The notes beneath the pieces were generated by a model. It had not been told where the DNA came from and did not search any database. It saw only the letters and a list, made by a program, of their open reading frames with translations. This document shows positions 1 through 7,185 of a DNA stretch of 11,614 nucleotides, piece after piece; position 1 is the first letter of the stretch; each line of letters begins with the position of its first letter. The DNA is taken from assembly GCA_016937135.1 (NCBI GenBank), contig JAFGWO010000291.1, forward strand, positions 1-11,614, written 5' to 3'. The translations under genes and the position numbers were made by a program. This DNA comes from Pseudomonadota bacterium (GTDB lineage Bacteria > BMS3Abin14).

Positions 1-1115
1 CATCCGTCCCGGCGAAGAGGCTCCCGATCATGACCGAATGGGCGCCGGCGGCTATGGCTTTGACGATATCGCCCGAAAACTTGATGCCCCCGTCGGCTAT
101 CACGGGGACTCCGCTGCCCTTGATGGCTTTGACGGATTCGCTGACCGCCGTCAGCTGGGGCATCCCGACACCGGAGATGACCCGGGTGGTACAGATAGAA
201 CCCGGCCCGACGCCGACCTTGACGGCATCCACGCCCGCATCCACCAGGGCTTTGGCCCCTCCCCCTGTGGCCACATTGCCACCGATGATCTCAGTATCGG
301 GATAGTTTTTCCTGAGGGCGGCGATGCTCTTTAACACGCCCTGGCTGTGGCCATGGGCCGTGTCGACCGCAAGGACATCAACCCCTGCGGAAACAAGCCC
401 GGGAACCCTTTTTTCGATATCCTCCCCTACCCCGACGGCCGCTCCAACCCTCAGGCGCCCCATTTCATCCTTGCAGGCGTTGGGGTATTTCCTGGCTTTC
501 TCGATGTCCTTTATGGTGATCAGGCCCGCAAGGTGAAAATCCTCATCCACAACGAGGAGTTTTTCGATCCTGTGCTCATGAAGGAGGGATTTCGCTTCGG
601 GCAAACTGATGCCGGCCTTGACGGTTACCAGATCCTGGCTGGTCATGACATCCCTGACAGGGCGGTCAAAGCGGGTTTCAAACCTCAGATCCCGGTTGGT
701 CAGGATGCCGACGAGCTTTCCCCTCTTCTCCCCGTTGTGGGTCACGGGAACGCCGGAAATCCTGTAACGAGCCATCAGGTCAAGGGCATCCTTGACCTTG
801 TGCTCCGGAGAAATGGTGATGGGATCGACGATCATCCCGCTTTCAGACTTTTTGACCTTGTCGACTTCCTCGGCCTGCTGTTCGGGGGGCATGTTCTTGT
901 GGATGATCCCGATCCCGCCTTCCTGAGCCATGGTTATAGCCGTCTGGGACTCGGTAACCGTATCCATCGCCGCCGAAAGAAGGGGAATTTTAAGGGATAT
1001 GTTCCTGGTTAATATGGTGTCCAGGACCACCTCCGAGGGAAGGACGTCGGAACTTGCCGGAAGAAGGAGGATGTCGTCGAAAGTAAGGGCAGGTTCGGTC
1101 AGTTCGGGCTTCATG
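1..1115 (-). CDS. guaB: Inosine-5'-monophosphate dehydrogenase (3' part outside window)
   Basis: IMP dehydrogenase oxidises IMP to XMP with NAD+, the committed step of guanine nucleotide synthesis in the cytosol. The first 371 residues are present; the family is usually about 485-490, so roughly the last quarter lies beyond the left edge. The N-terminal barrel strand [10 protein letters not shown] (11-20) and [11 protein letters not shown] (45-55) are typical. Two tandem CBS domains, the regulatory nucleotide-binding insert, occupy about residues 93-205. The catalytic loop GPGSICTTR (303-311) places the nucleophilic cysteine at C308, and the phosphate-binding DGGI is at 341-344. The mobile flap and its Arg/Tyr dyad would be in the missing part. 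The ATG at 1113-1115 follows a strong AAGGAGG (1122-1128). The gene has its own promoter-like sequence and a hairpin in its leader. guaA often follows guaB, but that region is not visible here. Confidence 0.97.
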
Positions 1116-1148
1116 GATCTCCTCCTTGAATGGGCTTTGGATTTTGAA

Positions 1149-1169
1149 AACCCCGCGCTCGGCGGGGTT
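1149..1169 (-). terminator. GC-rich hairpin in the guaB leader (weak terminator or attenuator)
   Basis: A perfect 8-base-pair stem, AACCCCGC (1149-1156) with GCGGGGTT (1162-1169), closes a 5-base loop. Read on the minus strand, the 3' arm runs into TTTTC, a short U-tract, so it looks like a weak intrinsic terminator. It ends 33 bases before the guaB start codon and lies downstream of a promoter-like sequence. It would therefore be inside the guaB 5' leader as well as downstream of the pseudopilin gene. It could end readthrough from upstream, attenuate guaB, or shape the leader. Which of these is correct cannot be decided from sequence. Confidence 0.5.
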
Positions 1170-1206
1170 GTTTCGGGCACTTGAGGGATTGAAAATTAAT
1201 TTTTTG

Positions 1207-1235
1207 AAGTTAAACGGTCAGGCTTAATGTGTCAA
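1207..1235 (-). promoter_or_regulatory. Putative sigma-70-like promoter of guaB
   Basis: On the minus strand a perfect -35 box, TTGACA (1230-1235), is followed after 17 bases by TAACTT (1207-1212), a poor -10 match. TTTAAC, two bases closer, is a better -10 but at a short spacing. Transcription would start near base 1200, inside a 12-base AT palindrome, AAAATTAATTTT (1192-1203), which could serve as an operator. The site lies between the pseudopilin stop and guaB, where an independent promoter for a housekeeping gene would be expected. Confidence 0.4.
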
Positions 1236-1283
1236 GAATTTCATCCATCCGGAATCTCATCCCTCCCGTCAAAAAGGAGGATA

Positions 1284-1946
1284 TCATCGGGCCGCGGAAA
1301 CAACGGGCGTCACCACGGTTGTCCCTGAAATTTCATGGCCGCCTTCCTCCAGGGCAACGGTGATCCTAACCAGGGTCGGAACGTTTCCTGTCCCCGGCCC
1401 GGCGTCGCTGGTGGAGTCCCACTCATCGTACCAGTCCTCTCCGTCCCAATAGACAAGATCAAAGGAAGCCAGCCGGTCGGTCACCTCCCACTGGTTTCCC
1501 CCTTCGTCAAAAGGCTCTGAAAAGGGGGCCTCTTCCCTGCGGAGGAGGGAAAACCCGCTTTGGGGATCCCCGGCGACGACGTATTCCACCTCCCCGGCGC
1601 TGCCAAAGGAAAATTCGGGATCGACGGGAAGGACGGATGTCGTGAGAAATGCCACCTTGTCCCCGGAAAGATCACCGAAGAAGGTGTCCTCCCCTGTGAA
1701 GAAAGGAACGACCCCCTCCATGGTAAAGGCCCCCCGGATATCCTCGGCGACGAGGGAAAGGATGAGGGACATCTCGGTTTGCAGCTCGATTTCCTGATCG
1801 ATAAACCTGGATCTCTTAACTGCCCCGAAAACAACGGTAAAAATGACGGCGGAAATAAGGGCGAGAATGGTTACGGCGATCATCGTCTCGACGAGGGTAA
1901 ACCCGTCTTTGCCGCGGGCGTATTTCAGGCGGGGTTTACGGATCAT
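1284..1946 (-). CDS. GspJ/PulJ-like pseudopilin (prepilin-type N-terminal methylation protein)
   Basis: This 220-residue protein has a class III prepilin signal: a basic leader of 15 residues ending in G15, then FTLVE (16-20) with the conserved Glu at position +5, followed by a hydrophobic helix to about residue 42. Prepilin peptidase would cut between G15 and F16 and methylate F16. The C-terminal part has the GspJ/PulJ look: a short hydrophobic strand near 118-124, the Trp/Asp-rich DGEDWYDEWDS (168-178), then PTLVRITV (190-197). GspJ is a minor pseudopilin at the tip of the type II secretion pseudopilus. The ATG at 1944-1946 lacks a clear Shine-Dalgarno sequence; an in-frame stop four codons upstream rules out a longer start. 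No gspG/H/I/K partners are adjacent, which is unusual. A minor type IV pilin (PilW-like) is an alternative. Confidence 0.82.
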   Translation of the reverse strand: MIRKPRLKYARGKDGFTLVETMIAVTILALISAVIFTVVFGAVKRSRFIDQEIELQTEMSLILSLVAEDIRGAFTMEGVVPFFTGEDTFFGDLSGDKVAFLTTSVLPVDPEFSFGSAGEVEYVVAGDPQSGFSLLRREEAPFSEPFDEGGNQWEVTDRLASFDLVYWDGEDWYDEWDSTSDAGPGTGNVPTLVRITVALEEGGHEISGTTVVTPVVSAAR

Positions 1947-2186
1947 TTTCGGACAATATCACAAGTGGAGAGGATTCACGAACGGGCCTGGGGATTAATG
2001 GGGAAACATGGAATAAAATTACGGAGAAGGGTTTCGTGGCCCGGCGGAGCCTCGAGGGAAGAGTCCCCGGAAGACACCCGTGGCTGTTCTTGCCGGTGTT
2101 TATTGTTTTTAAGATCAGGGTTCCTTTCCGGAAATATTCTTTATAAAGACCTGCCCCGCTTTTGGCCCGCAGGCGGAACAGGGGCC
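1947..2186. other. Intergenic region between livF and the pseudopilin gene
   Basis: This 240-base gap has no credible gene and no clear minus-strand terminator after livF. The best candidate after the livF stop is a 5-base-pair GGCCC/GGGCC stem (2164-2168 with 2182-2186) without a U-tract. It holds two perfect 10-base palindromes, TTTCCGGAAA (2125-2134) and CTTTATAAAG (2139-2148), only four bases apart. It also holds an imperfect hairpin at 2074-2099 (ACACC plus GGC pairing with GCC plus GGTGT). On the plus strand that hairpin is followed by a T-rich run, so it would act as a terminator only for plus-strand transcripts. No convincing promoter for the pseudopilin was found. Confidence 0.6.
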
Positions 2187-2894
2187 CTATATCCCCAGAT
2201 AGGCTTCCTTGATCTCGTGGGACGCCTCGATCTCCTCAGGGGTCCCCTCTGCCATGATGACCCCCTCGTGCATGACGTACACGTAGTCGGCGGCCTCAAG
2301 GGAGGCGGAGGCGTTCTGTTCCACAAGGAGGATCGTCAGCCCGATCTCCTCCTTTAATTTCTCCACGGTCTCAAAGATCTCCATCACAATTTTCGGGGCC
2401 AGACCCTGGCTGGGCTCGTCCATCATCAGCAGCCTTGGCCTTGCCATCAGAGCCCGTCCGATGGTGACCATCTGCTGCTGACCTCCGGAAAGGAAACCCG
2501 CTCTCTGGGTCCGCCTTTCGGATAGGATGGGAAAGAGACTGTAGACCAGTTCCAGATTGGCTTCCCTCTCCTCCTGGGCGCCTTTCCTGTAGGCTCCCAT
2601 GAGGAGGTTCTCGTAGACCGTCATCTCTTTAAAAAGATGCTTGCCCTCAGGCACCATCACGAGACCGCGATCCGCTTTTTTGTGCGTCGGCTCGAAAGTG
2701 ACGTCCTCCCCCTCAAAGAAAATCTTTCCTTCCCAGGGCCTGACGGCCCCGAGGATCGTCCAGAGAAGGGTGGACTTTCCCGCACCATTTGGGCCCAGAA
2801 GAGAGGTGACCGTCCCGGGCTTTACCTGGATATCGGGACCCCAGAGCACCTGCATGGGACCATATCCGGACTGTAGGTTTTCAACCTTTAGCAT
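2187..2894 (-). CDS. livF: HAAT-family ABC transporter ATP-binding protein LivF
   Basis: LivF is one of the two cytoplasmic ATPases that drive Liv-type import of branched-chain amino acids, amides or related acids. The 235-residue length is normal. Walker A GPNGAGKS is at 34-41, the LivF-type VPEGKHLF in the Q-loop region at 81-88, an intact LSGGQ signature at 135-139, Walker B RLLMMDEP at 154-161, and the LivF-specific VEQN in place of the switch histidine at 191-194. The gene is last in the operon. Its ATG (2892-2894) overlaps the end of livG by 14 bases and has GGAGG (2901-2905) at good spacing, pointing to translational coupling. The protein should pair with LivG. Because the LivG signature is degenerate, the LivF signature probably completes the more competent ATP site. 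Confidence 0.96.
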   Translation of the reverse strand: MLKVENLQSGYGPMQVLWGPDIQVKPGTVTSLLGPNGAGKSTLLWTILGAVRPWEGKIFFEGEDVTFEPTHKKADRGLVMVPEGKHLFKEMTVYENLLMGAYRKGAQEEREANLELVYSLFPILSERRTQRAGFLSGGQQQMVTIGRALMARPRLLMMDEPSQGLAPKIVMEIFETVEKLKEEIGLTILLVEQNASASLEAADYVYVMHEGVIMAEGTPEEIEASHEIKEAYLGI

Positions 2895-3636
2895 TGAATT
2901 CCTCCGCCTGCCGACCGAGGTAAACCTCGATCACCCTGGGATCGTTCAGCGCTTCCCTTGTCGGTTCGTCCACAAGCTTCGCCCCCTGGTGCATGACCAT
3001 GACTCTTTCCGCCAATCCAGCGACAGCCCTCATGATATGCTCGACCATGGCCACCACCGCTATCCCCTCGACATCCCGGATGTGACGGATGAATGTGACC
3101 ATCTGGTCGATGTCTTTCGGGTTCATCCCCGCCATGGCCTCGTCCATGAGCAGAAGCCTGGGCTTCATGGCGAGGGCCCTCGCAATCTCCACCAGTTTCT
3201 TCTCGATGGGGGTCAACCCGCCGGCAGGCTTGTTCCGGTGTGCCTTCAGCCCGATGAGGTCAATATATTCATCGGCTACCTCCATAGCCTCTTCGACATT
3301 GAGTTCGCCCCCCGCCGCTCCGAACATGGCGCCGATGGCGATATTTTCCTGGACAGTGGCCGAGGCGAAAGGTCTTGGTATCTGGAAGGTCCTGCCCATC
3401 CCCAGGTGAGCCCTCTTGTAAGAGGGAAACCTGGTAACATCCACCCCCGCGAACCATATATGCCCCTCATCGGGCAAAAACACCCCGTTGATAAGGTTGA
3501 ACATGGTCGTTTTCCCGGCGCCATTGGGCCCGACGATGGCCATCAGTTCCCCGGACATGATTTCAAAACTGACGTCATCGACGGCCACCATGCCGCCGAA
3601 CCTTTTGGAAACGTGCTCGCATTTTAAAAGGGGCAT
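2881..3636 (-). CDS. livG: HAAT-family ABC transporter ATP-binding protein LivG (variant signature)
   Basis: LivG is the second ATPase of the Liv-type importer. It is 251 residues, close to the usual 250-255. Walker A GPNGAGKT is at 36-43, Q-loop FQIPRPF at 84-90, Walker B LLLMDE at 161-166 followed by an AMAGMNP D-loop, and switch histidine H200 in MVEHIM. The ABC signature is unusual: where LSGGQ or a related form is expected the protein has LTPIE (141-145), losing both glycines and the glutamine, while the following LVEIARAL is conserved. This may be a subfamily trait of LivG rather than decay, because all other motifs are intact. The start codon has GAGGT upstream, within the last codons of livM. 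The stop overlaps the livF start. Confidence 0.95.
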   Translation of the reverse strand: MPLLKCEHVSKRFGGMVAVDDVSFEIMSGELMAIVGPNGAGKTTMFNLINGVFLPDEGHIWFAGVDVTRFPSYKRAHLGMGRTFQIPRPFASATVQENIAIGAMFGAAGGELNVEEAMEVADEYIDLIGLKAHRNKPAGGLTPIEKKLVEIARALAMKPRLLLMDEAMAGMNPKDIDQMVTFIRHIRDVEGIAVVAMVEHIMRAVAGLAERVMVMHQGAKLVDEPTREALNDPRVIEVYLGRQAEEFNAKG

Positions 3637-3646
3637 TGATCAGACC

Positions 3647-4642
3647 TCAGATAACGAACTTTTCCAGGCTGGTTCCGTGGACCTTGCCCTTCAGAATCCC
3701 CACCAGACCTTCCGGAAAAATGACAATGATGGCGATGATGATGGGGGCAAAGATCAGGAGCTGAAAACCGGGCAGGGTGATGGCGAGAAAATATTTGGAA
3801 ACACCGTATATCAGCCCCCCGGCGATGGGACCCATCAGGGTCCCGGCTCCCCCGAGGAGGACGATGATGATCGCTTCAACAGTGTAATGGATCTCGAAGA
3901 CATCCGGGGGATAGACGTAGGTCAGCTTCAGGGCCCACCCCGAAGCCCCGAGAAGTCCCGCCAGGGCCGCACTGGTGATAAAGGCAATGATCTTGTAACG
4001 GGTCACATCGATCCCCATGACCTTTGCCGCGTCCTCGTCCTCCCTGAGGGCAAGAAGGGCGTATCCCACTTTGTTCCTCAGGTAATAAAGGGTAAGGACG
4101 GCGGCGAGAACAGCCACACCGAACACGAAGATATCCGCCCAGAAGGTGGATACCGTCATGGCCATCTTTCGCCCCAGGGCGGTTTTGAGATGCCGCGAAA
4201 AGATGATCCCGTCAGCGCCGTTCCAGATCCTCGCCCCTTCGATAAGATACCGGAACCCCTCGTTGACCCCGATGGTCGCGATGGCGAAATAGGCACCCCT
4301 CAATCTAAGGGCCACCGCGCCTACGGCCATTGCGAGAATGGTGGAAAAAACCGCCGCCGCCAGGAATCCGATGAGGATGATCCCCAGTCCAAGCCCCCCA
4401 TCGGACAAACTTGAAATGGTCACGGCCATTCCGTAGGTCCCGACCCCCAGGAAAGCCACGTAACCGAAATCCACGTAGCCGGTCATTCCCATGAACAGGT
4501 TAAAAGCCTGCCCAAGGGCGCAATAAAAAGCCAGCTGAGCGACAAGCTGCCATTTTCCAGGGGCCGCCAGGCCGTAAAGGAGAAGGAGGGCGTAGGCCGC
4601 CAGAACGGGGACGATGGGGAGATACTTCCCGGATCCTCTCAT
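3647..4642 (-). CDS. livM: HAAT-family ABC transporter permease LivM
   Basis: LivM is an inner-membrane permease that forms the translocation path together with LivH. The 331-residue protein is strongly hydrophobic with many membrane segments. It has the LivM hallmarks: ALGQAFNLFMGMTGYVDFG (42-60), LRLRGAYFAIATIGVNE (112-128), the cytoplasmic coupling loop around LREDEDAAKVMGID (199-212), and LLGGAGTLMGPIAGG (262-276). The ATG overlaps the livH stop in an ATGA arrangement (4639-4642) and follows AAGGAGGA (4647-4654), so translation is very likely coupled. The end of the gene lies 10 bases before livG. Length and motif order are ordinary for the family. Confidence 0.96.
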   Translation of the reverse strand: MRGSGKYLPIVPVLAAYALLLLYGLAAPGKWQLVAQLAFYCALGQAFNLFMGMTGYVDFGYVAFLGVGTYGMAVTISSLSDGGLGLGIILIGFLAAAVFSTILAMAVGAVALRLRGAYFAIATIGVNEGFRYLIEGARIWNGADGIIFSRHLKTALGRKMAMTVSTFWADIFVFGVAVLAAVLTLYYLRNKVGYALLALREDEDAAKVMGIDVTRYKIIAFITSAALAGLLGASGWALKLTYVYPPDVFEIHYTVEAIIIVLLGGAGTLMGPIAGGLIYGVSKYFLAITLPGFQLLIFAPIIIAIIVIFPEGLVGILKGKVHGTSLEKFVI

Positions 4643-5724
4643 CCCTTCCTCCTTAGAAGTCCAGTGGGCCGGATGAGAAGAATGACCAGGAGCATCACGA
4701 AAGAGAAAAACCGCGTGAGGGCGAATGGCTCCCCTCCCGGCAGGGCTGCCAGCAGGGTATAGGACCCATTTTCAAGGAGCCCGAAGACAACCCCCCCGAA
4801 AAACGCCCCGTATGGGGAAGCAAGCCCCCCCAGGACGGCGATGACAAAGGCTTTAAGGGTGTACCCGCCGCCCATGTAGGGATTGATGCCAACGGGGATG
4901 AACATGGTCAGAAGGACGCCGCTCGTCACCGTCAGGCCGATGCCGAGGGAAAAACTGAGGGCGTATTGCCAGTCCACGTTCACCCCGCAGACACGGGCCC
5001 CCACGCTGTCTTCGACAACGCTTCGCATGGCCATCCCGGCGCGGGTCTTGTTGAACCACAGGTAAAGGAGGACCGCAACGGTCAGGCTCCCGCCGCTGGC
5101 GAGGATCTTGGTGAAAGGAAGAACCGTGAACCCAAGATCCAGCTTTCCAAGGTCCCAGTTGTAGCCTCTGGCTTCCGAAGTAAAGATCTGCTTTACGACC
5201 TCCTCGAGGATTACCCCAAGGGAAAAGGTCACGAGGAGGGTTGCCAGTTCCGGTCCCTTTTCCTGGCGTCTCCCACCGTAAACGTAGACCAGGAAAGCGT
5301 ACATCAGAATGATCGCTATGAAGATCGAAAAGGCGATATTAAGATCCAGAACCCCGGAGAGGATCCGCATGGCGATCATGACGGCGACAAACACCCCCGC
5401 CGCTTTTCCCAGCTGTCTTCTGCCTACCTTCCGGATGCCGGCGCCGCTGGGAGAGACCAGGGGCTTGACAGCCCCATAATAAAATATCATTCCCAGGCAC
5501 ATCCCGATGAGGAGGGCCACGGGAATGGCCAGGATCGGGGGGACCCCAAGGGACTGGAACAGGATGAGGGCTGTGAAGGCCCCAACCATGATGAAAGCCC
5601 CGTGCCCGACATTGACGACCTGAAGGACCCCGAAAATAAGGGAAAGCCCCATCGTGGCCATGCCGTACACGGACCCGAGAATAAGGCCCTGGACCAGGTT
5701 TCCTGAGAGCTGTTCGAAGAACAA
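4639..5724 (-). CDS. livH: HAAT-family ABC transporter permease LivH with an insertion of about 68 residues
   Basis: LivH is the partner permease of LivM. The N-terminal GLILGSVYGMATMGLSLIFG (13-32) and NVGHGAFIMVGAF (38-50), the coupling loop MRSVVEDSVGARVCGVNV (about 213-230) and the C-terminal LGGLASPYGA region identify it. At 361 residues it is about 55-60 longer than E. coli LivH (308). The excess maps to residues about 91-158, between KPLV and LATLLVTFSLG, and contains two extra hydrophobic stretches (about 108-125 and 130-150) with basic flanks, so the downstream topology could be preserved. The start is TTG at 5722-5724, supported by AGAGGGGG (5729-5736) just upstream; the next in-frame ATG would cut into the conserved first helix. 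livH ends in the ATGA overlap with livM. Confidence 0.95.
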   Translation of the reverse strand: MFFEQLSGNLVQGLILGSVYGMATMGLSLIFGVLQVVNVGHGAFIMVGAFTALILFQSLGVPPILAIPVALLIGMCLGMIFYYGAVKPLVSPSGAGIRKVGRRQLGKAAGVFVAVMIAMRILSGVLDLNIAFSIFIAIILMYAFLVYVYGGRRQEKGPELATLLVTFSLGVILEEVVKQIFTSEARGYNWDLGKLDLGFTVLPFTKILASGGSLTVAVLLYLWFNKTRAGMAMRSVVEDSVGARVCGVNVDWQYALSFSLGIGLTVTSGVLLTMFIPVGINPYMGGGYTLKAFVIAVLGGLASPYGAFFGGVVFGLLENGSYTLLAALPGGEPFALTRFFSFVMLLVILLIRPTGLLRRKG

Positions 5725-5740
5725 AGTTCCCCCTCTAAGC

Positions 5741-5796
5741 GAATCCCGCCTTCTTCAGACAGAGGGATTCCCCCCCGGAAAAGTATCCGGGGGGGA
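5741..5796 (-). promoter_or_regulatory. Two tandem stem-loops in the livJ-livH spacer
   Basis: The first structure in transcription order is an 11-base-pair stem, 5786-5796 with 5769-5779 (seven G:C pairs, then GGA with TCC), closing a 6-base loop. The second is GAATCCC (5741-5747) with GGGATTC (5764-5770), a 7-base-pair stem with a long loop. The two share bases 5769-5770, so they compete slightly. Neither is followed by a U-tract on the minus strand, so they are not standard intrinsic terminators. Stem-loops between a binding-protein gene and its permease genes are known in other importers to stabilise the upstream mRNA end and raise receptor output, and I infer that role here. Confidence 0.55.
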
Positions 5797-5853
5797 CCCC
5801 CTGACGTTCCTTAAAACTTCGTTGAGATTTTTAACCCTGCCGGCCTGATTTTC

Positions 5854-7104
5854 TCACTTGAAATCTGGCTTCGGATACAGGGGTTTTCCGGTCTGCGCGG
5901 CCACCGGCCAGACAATGACCCTCTGACCTTTCTGCCACTGGACATCCACCATGGAATGCCCCACCTGCTTACCGGTCTCATCGATGTTCCAGCCACCATA
6001 GAAGGACATGAACTCAAGGTCCCCGAGGGCTTCTCTGACGTCATCGGGATCCAGGGAGTCGGCCTTTTCCACAGCCAGGACCAGAGCAAGGACAGCCGCT
6101 CCGGCCTCGGCGGCGTGATAATCCGGGATCATGTCTTTCCCAACCGCTTTTTTGAAAAGGGCGACAAACTCTTCCTGGTTCGGCCCGATCCACATCTTGC
6201 CGAGCTTTTTGGCGCCCTTTTCGGAGAAGGTCACGCCGTATTCCCAGTGGGAGGGACCCATGACCCCTTCCGCAAGATCACCCAGGGCCTCGCCAAAAGC
6301 CGGTAATGTAGCGGCGGCAATTAGGGAAAGGAGTTTGGGCTGGATGCCGAGGTCGGCCAGCTGCCGATTGAGGAGCTGCCCGTCCTCGAAATGGCCCCCT
6401 CCGATGATGACGTCCGGGTTGGAGGCTTTCAGGTCGGAAAGCAGGGGCGTCAGATCGGTCACCTTGGCCGGATAGGTCCGGTTAAAGACAATTTCAAACC
6501 CCAGTTCGGCGGCCCTTTCTTCAGCCCCCTTCATGACCGAACGGGCGAACTCATCGTCCGCATAGGCCAGGGCGACCTTTTTTGCCGAGGGATCGATGGC
6601 TTTTACCATTTCCAGGGTCCCCGCGTGATAAAGGGAACCCGGGCCGATAGTCTGGACGACGTATTCGAACCCCTGCTGGAAAATCTTGTCGGAGGCCCCG
6701 CCGTGGTCCATGTAGATCATCCCGTATTTTTCAGCGATGGGAGCCCCGGCGAGGGTCAGTCCTGAACTGTAAGGGGCAAAGGTAAAGTGGACCTTGTCCG
6801 AGGTGATCAGGCGTTCTAAAAGACTCGTTACGGATTCCTTCTTGGATTCGCAGTCGTAATACTTGTAAACCAGACTGGCCTTCCTGCCCTCGACCGCAAT
6901 CCCGCCCCGGGTGTTGTTGACCCAGTCCAGGATGGCCTGGATCCCCCCAACGGCCTGTTCACCGGCCTTTGCATAGCTGCCGGAAAGGCAGGCCGGATGT
7001 CCGATGAGTATTTCGCCGTCCGACGCATGGCAAGGCAGTGCCGGCAAAACCATGCCCGCCGCGGCAAGAAGAAACACGCTCAAAAACAACACTTTTCTTT
7101 TCAT
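5854..7104 (-). CDS. livJ: Periplasmic substrate-binding protein of the HAAT ABC importer (Peripla_BP_6)
   Basis: This is the receptor of the adjacent LivHMGF transporter, acting in the periplasm. The 416-residue protein starts with a Sec signal: a basic MKRK, a hydrophobic core to about residue 22, and a likely cleavage after CHA (25-27). C25 is preceded by ALP, a poor lipobox, so a soluble protein is more likely than a lipoprotein. The mature part begins EILIGHPACLSGSYAKAGEQ (31-50), typical of the LivJ/amide-binding fold, and continues with YADDEFARS (181-189) and DYHAAEAGAA (328-337). The ligand cannot be told from sequence; branched-chain amino acids, amides or aromatic/other carboxylates are all possible. 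The ATG at 7102-7104 follows GGAGGTG (7108-7114). An in-frame ATG at 7164 lies inside the upstream terminator stem and was rejected. The livHMGF genes follow after a 129-base spacer. Confidence 0.93.
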   Translation of the reverse strand: MKRKVLFLSVFLLAAAGMVLPALPCHASDGEILIGHPACLSGSYAKAGEQAVGGIQAILDWVNNTRGGIAVEGRKASLVYKYYDCESKKESVTSLLERLITSDKVHFTFAPYSSGLTLAGAPIAEKYGMIYMDHGGASDKIFQQGFEYVVQTIGPGSLYHAGTLEMVKAIDPSAKKVALAYADDEFARSVMKGAEERAAELGFEIVFNRTYPAKVTDLTPLLSDLKASNPDVIIGGGHFEDGQLLNRQLADLGIQPKLLSLIAAATLPAFGEALGDLAEGVMGPSHWEYGVTFSEKGAKKLGKMWIGPNQEEFVALFKKAVGKDMIPDYHAAEAGAAVLALVLAVEKADSLDPDDVREALGDLEFMSFYGGWNIDETGKQVGHSMVDVQWQKGQRVIVWPVAAQTGKPLYPKPDFK

Positions 7105-7123
7105 GGACACCTCCGTCACGGAT

Positions 7124-7162
7124 AAAAACGGGGGAGAGTGTGCGTGGGCACAGGTCTCCCCC
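7124..7162 (-). terminator. Intrinsic terminator immediately upstream of livJ (possible attenuator)
   Basis: On the minus strand GGGGGAGA (7155-7162) pairs with TCTCCCCC (7130-7137), eight perfect base pairs. An inner TGTG/CACA stem (7149-7152 with 7139-7142) sits around a 6-base loop. The 3' arm is followed by one G and five Ts (7124-7128). This is a textbook rho-independent terminator. It lies 48 bases after the stress-protein stop, but its U-tract ends only 19 bases before the livJ ATG and 9 bases before its ribosome-binding site. No promoter fits in between, so livJ transcripts must pass through it. Confidence 0.8.
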
Positions 7163-7185
7163 ATGTCTCTATCAGCTCCGTTTAG

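Noticed and set aside
1210..1260. A 16-codon minus-strand open frame upstream of guaB that might be a leader peptide
   Set aside because: It contains the TTGACA-like -35 box, its ribosome-binding sequence is too close to the ATG, and it shows no run of regulatory codons. Chance is more likely.
347..4414. Long open frames on the plus strand (for example 347-1012, 1560-2357, 2641-3627, 3488-4414)
   Set aside because: They lie opposite guaB, the pseudopilin and the liv genes, have compositions typical of antisense shadows (rich in Gly, Asp, His, Pro), match no family I recognise, and the minus-strand genes have complete motifs and good ribosome-binding sites.
5769..5796. The 11-bp stem as a rho-independent terminator
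   Set aside because: No T-run follows the stem on the minus strand (the 3' arm is followed by ATCCC), and livH, livM, livG and livF downstream belong to the same transporter, so full termination would be harmful.
7105..7164. Extended start for livJ at the ATG 7162-7164
   Set aside because: It would begin in the terminator stem, add 20 residues before a perfect Sec signal, and has no good ribosome-binding site, whereas the ATG at 7102-7104 follows GGAGGTG.
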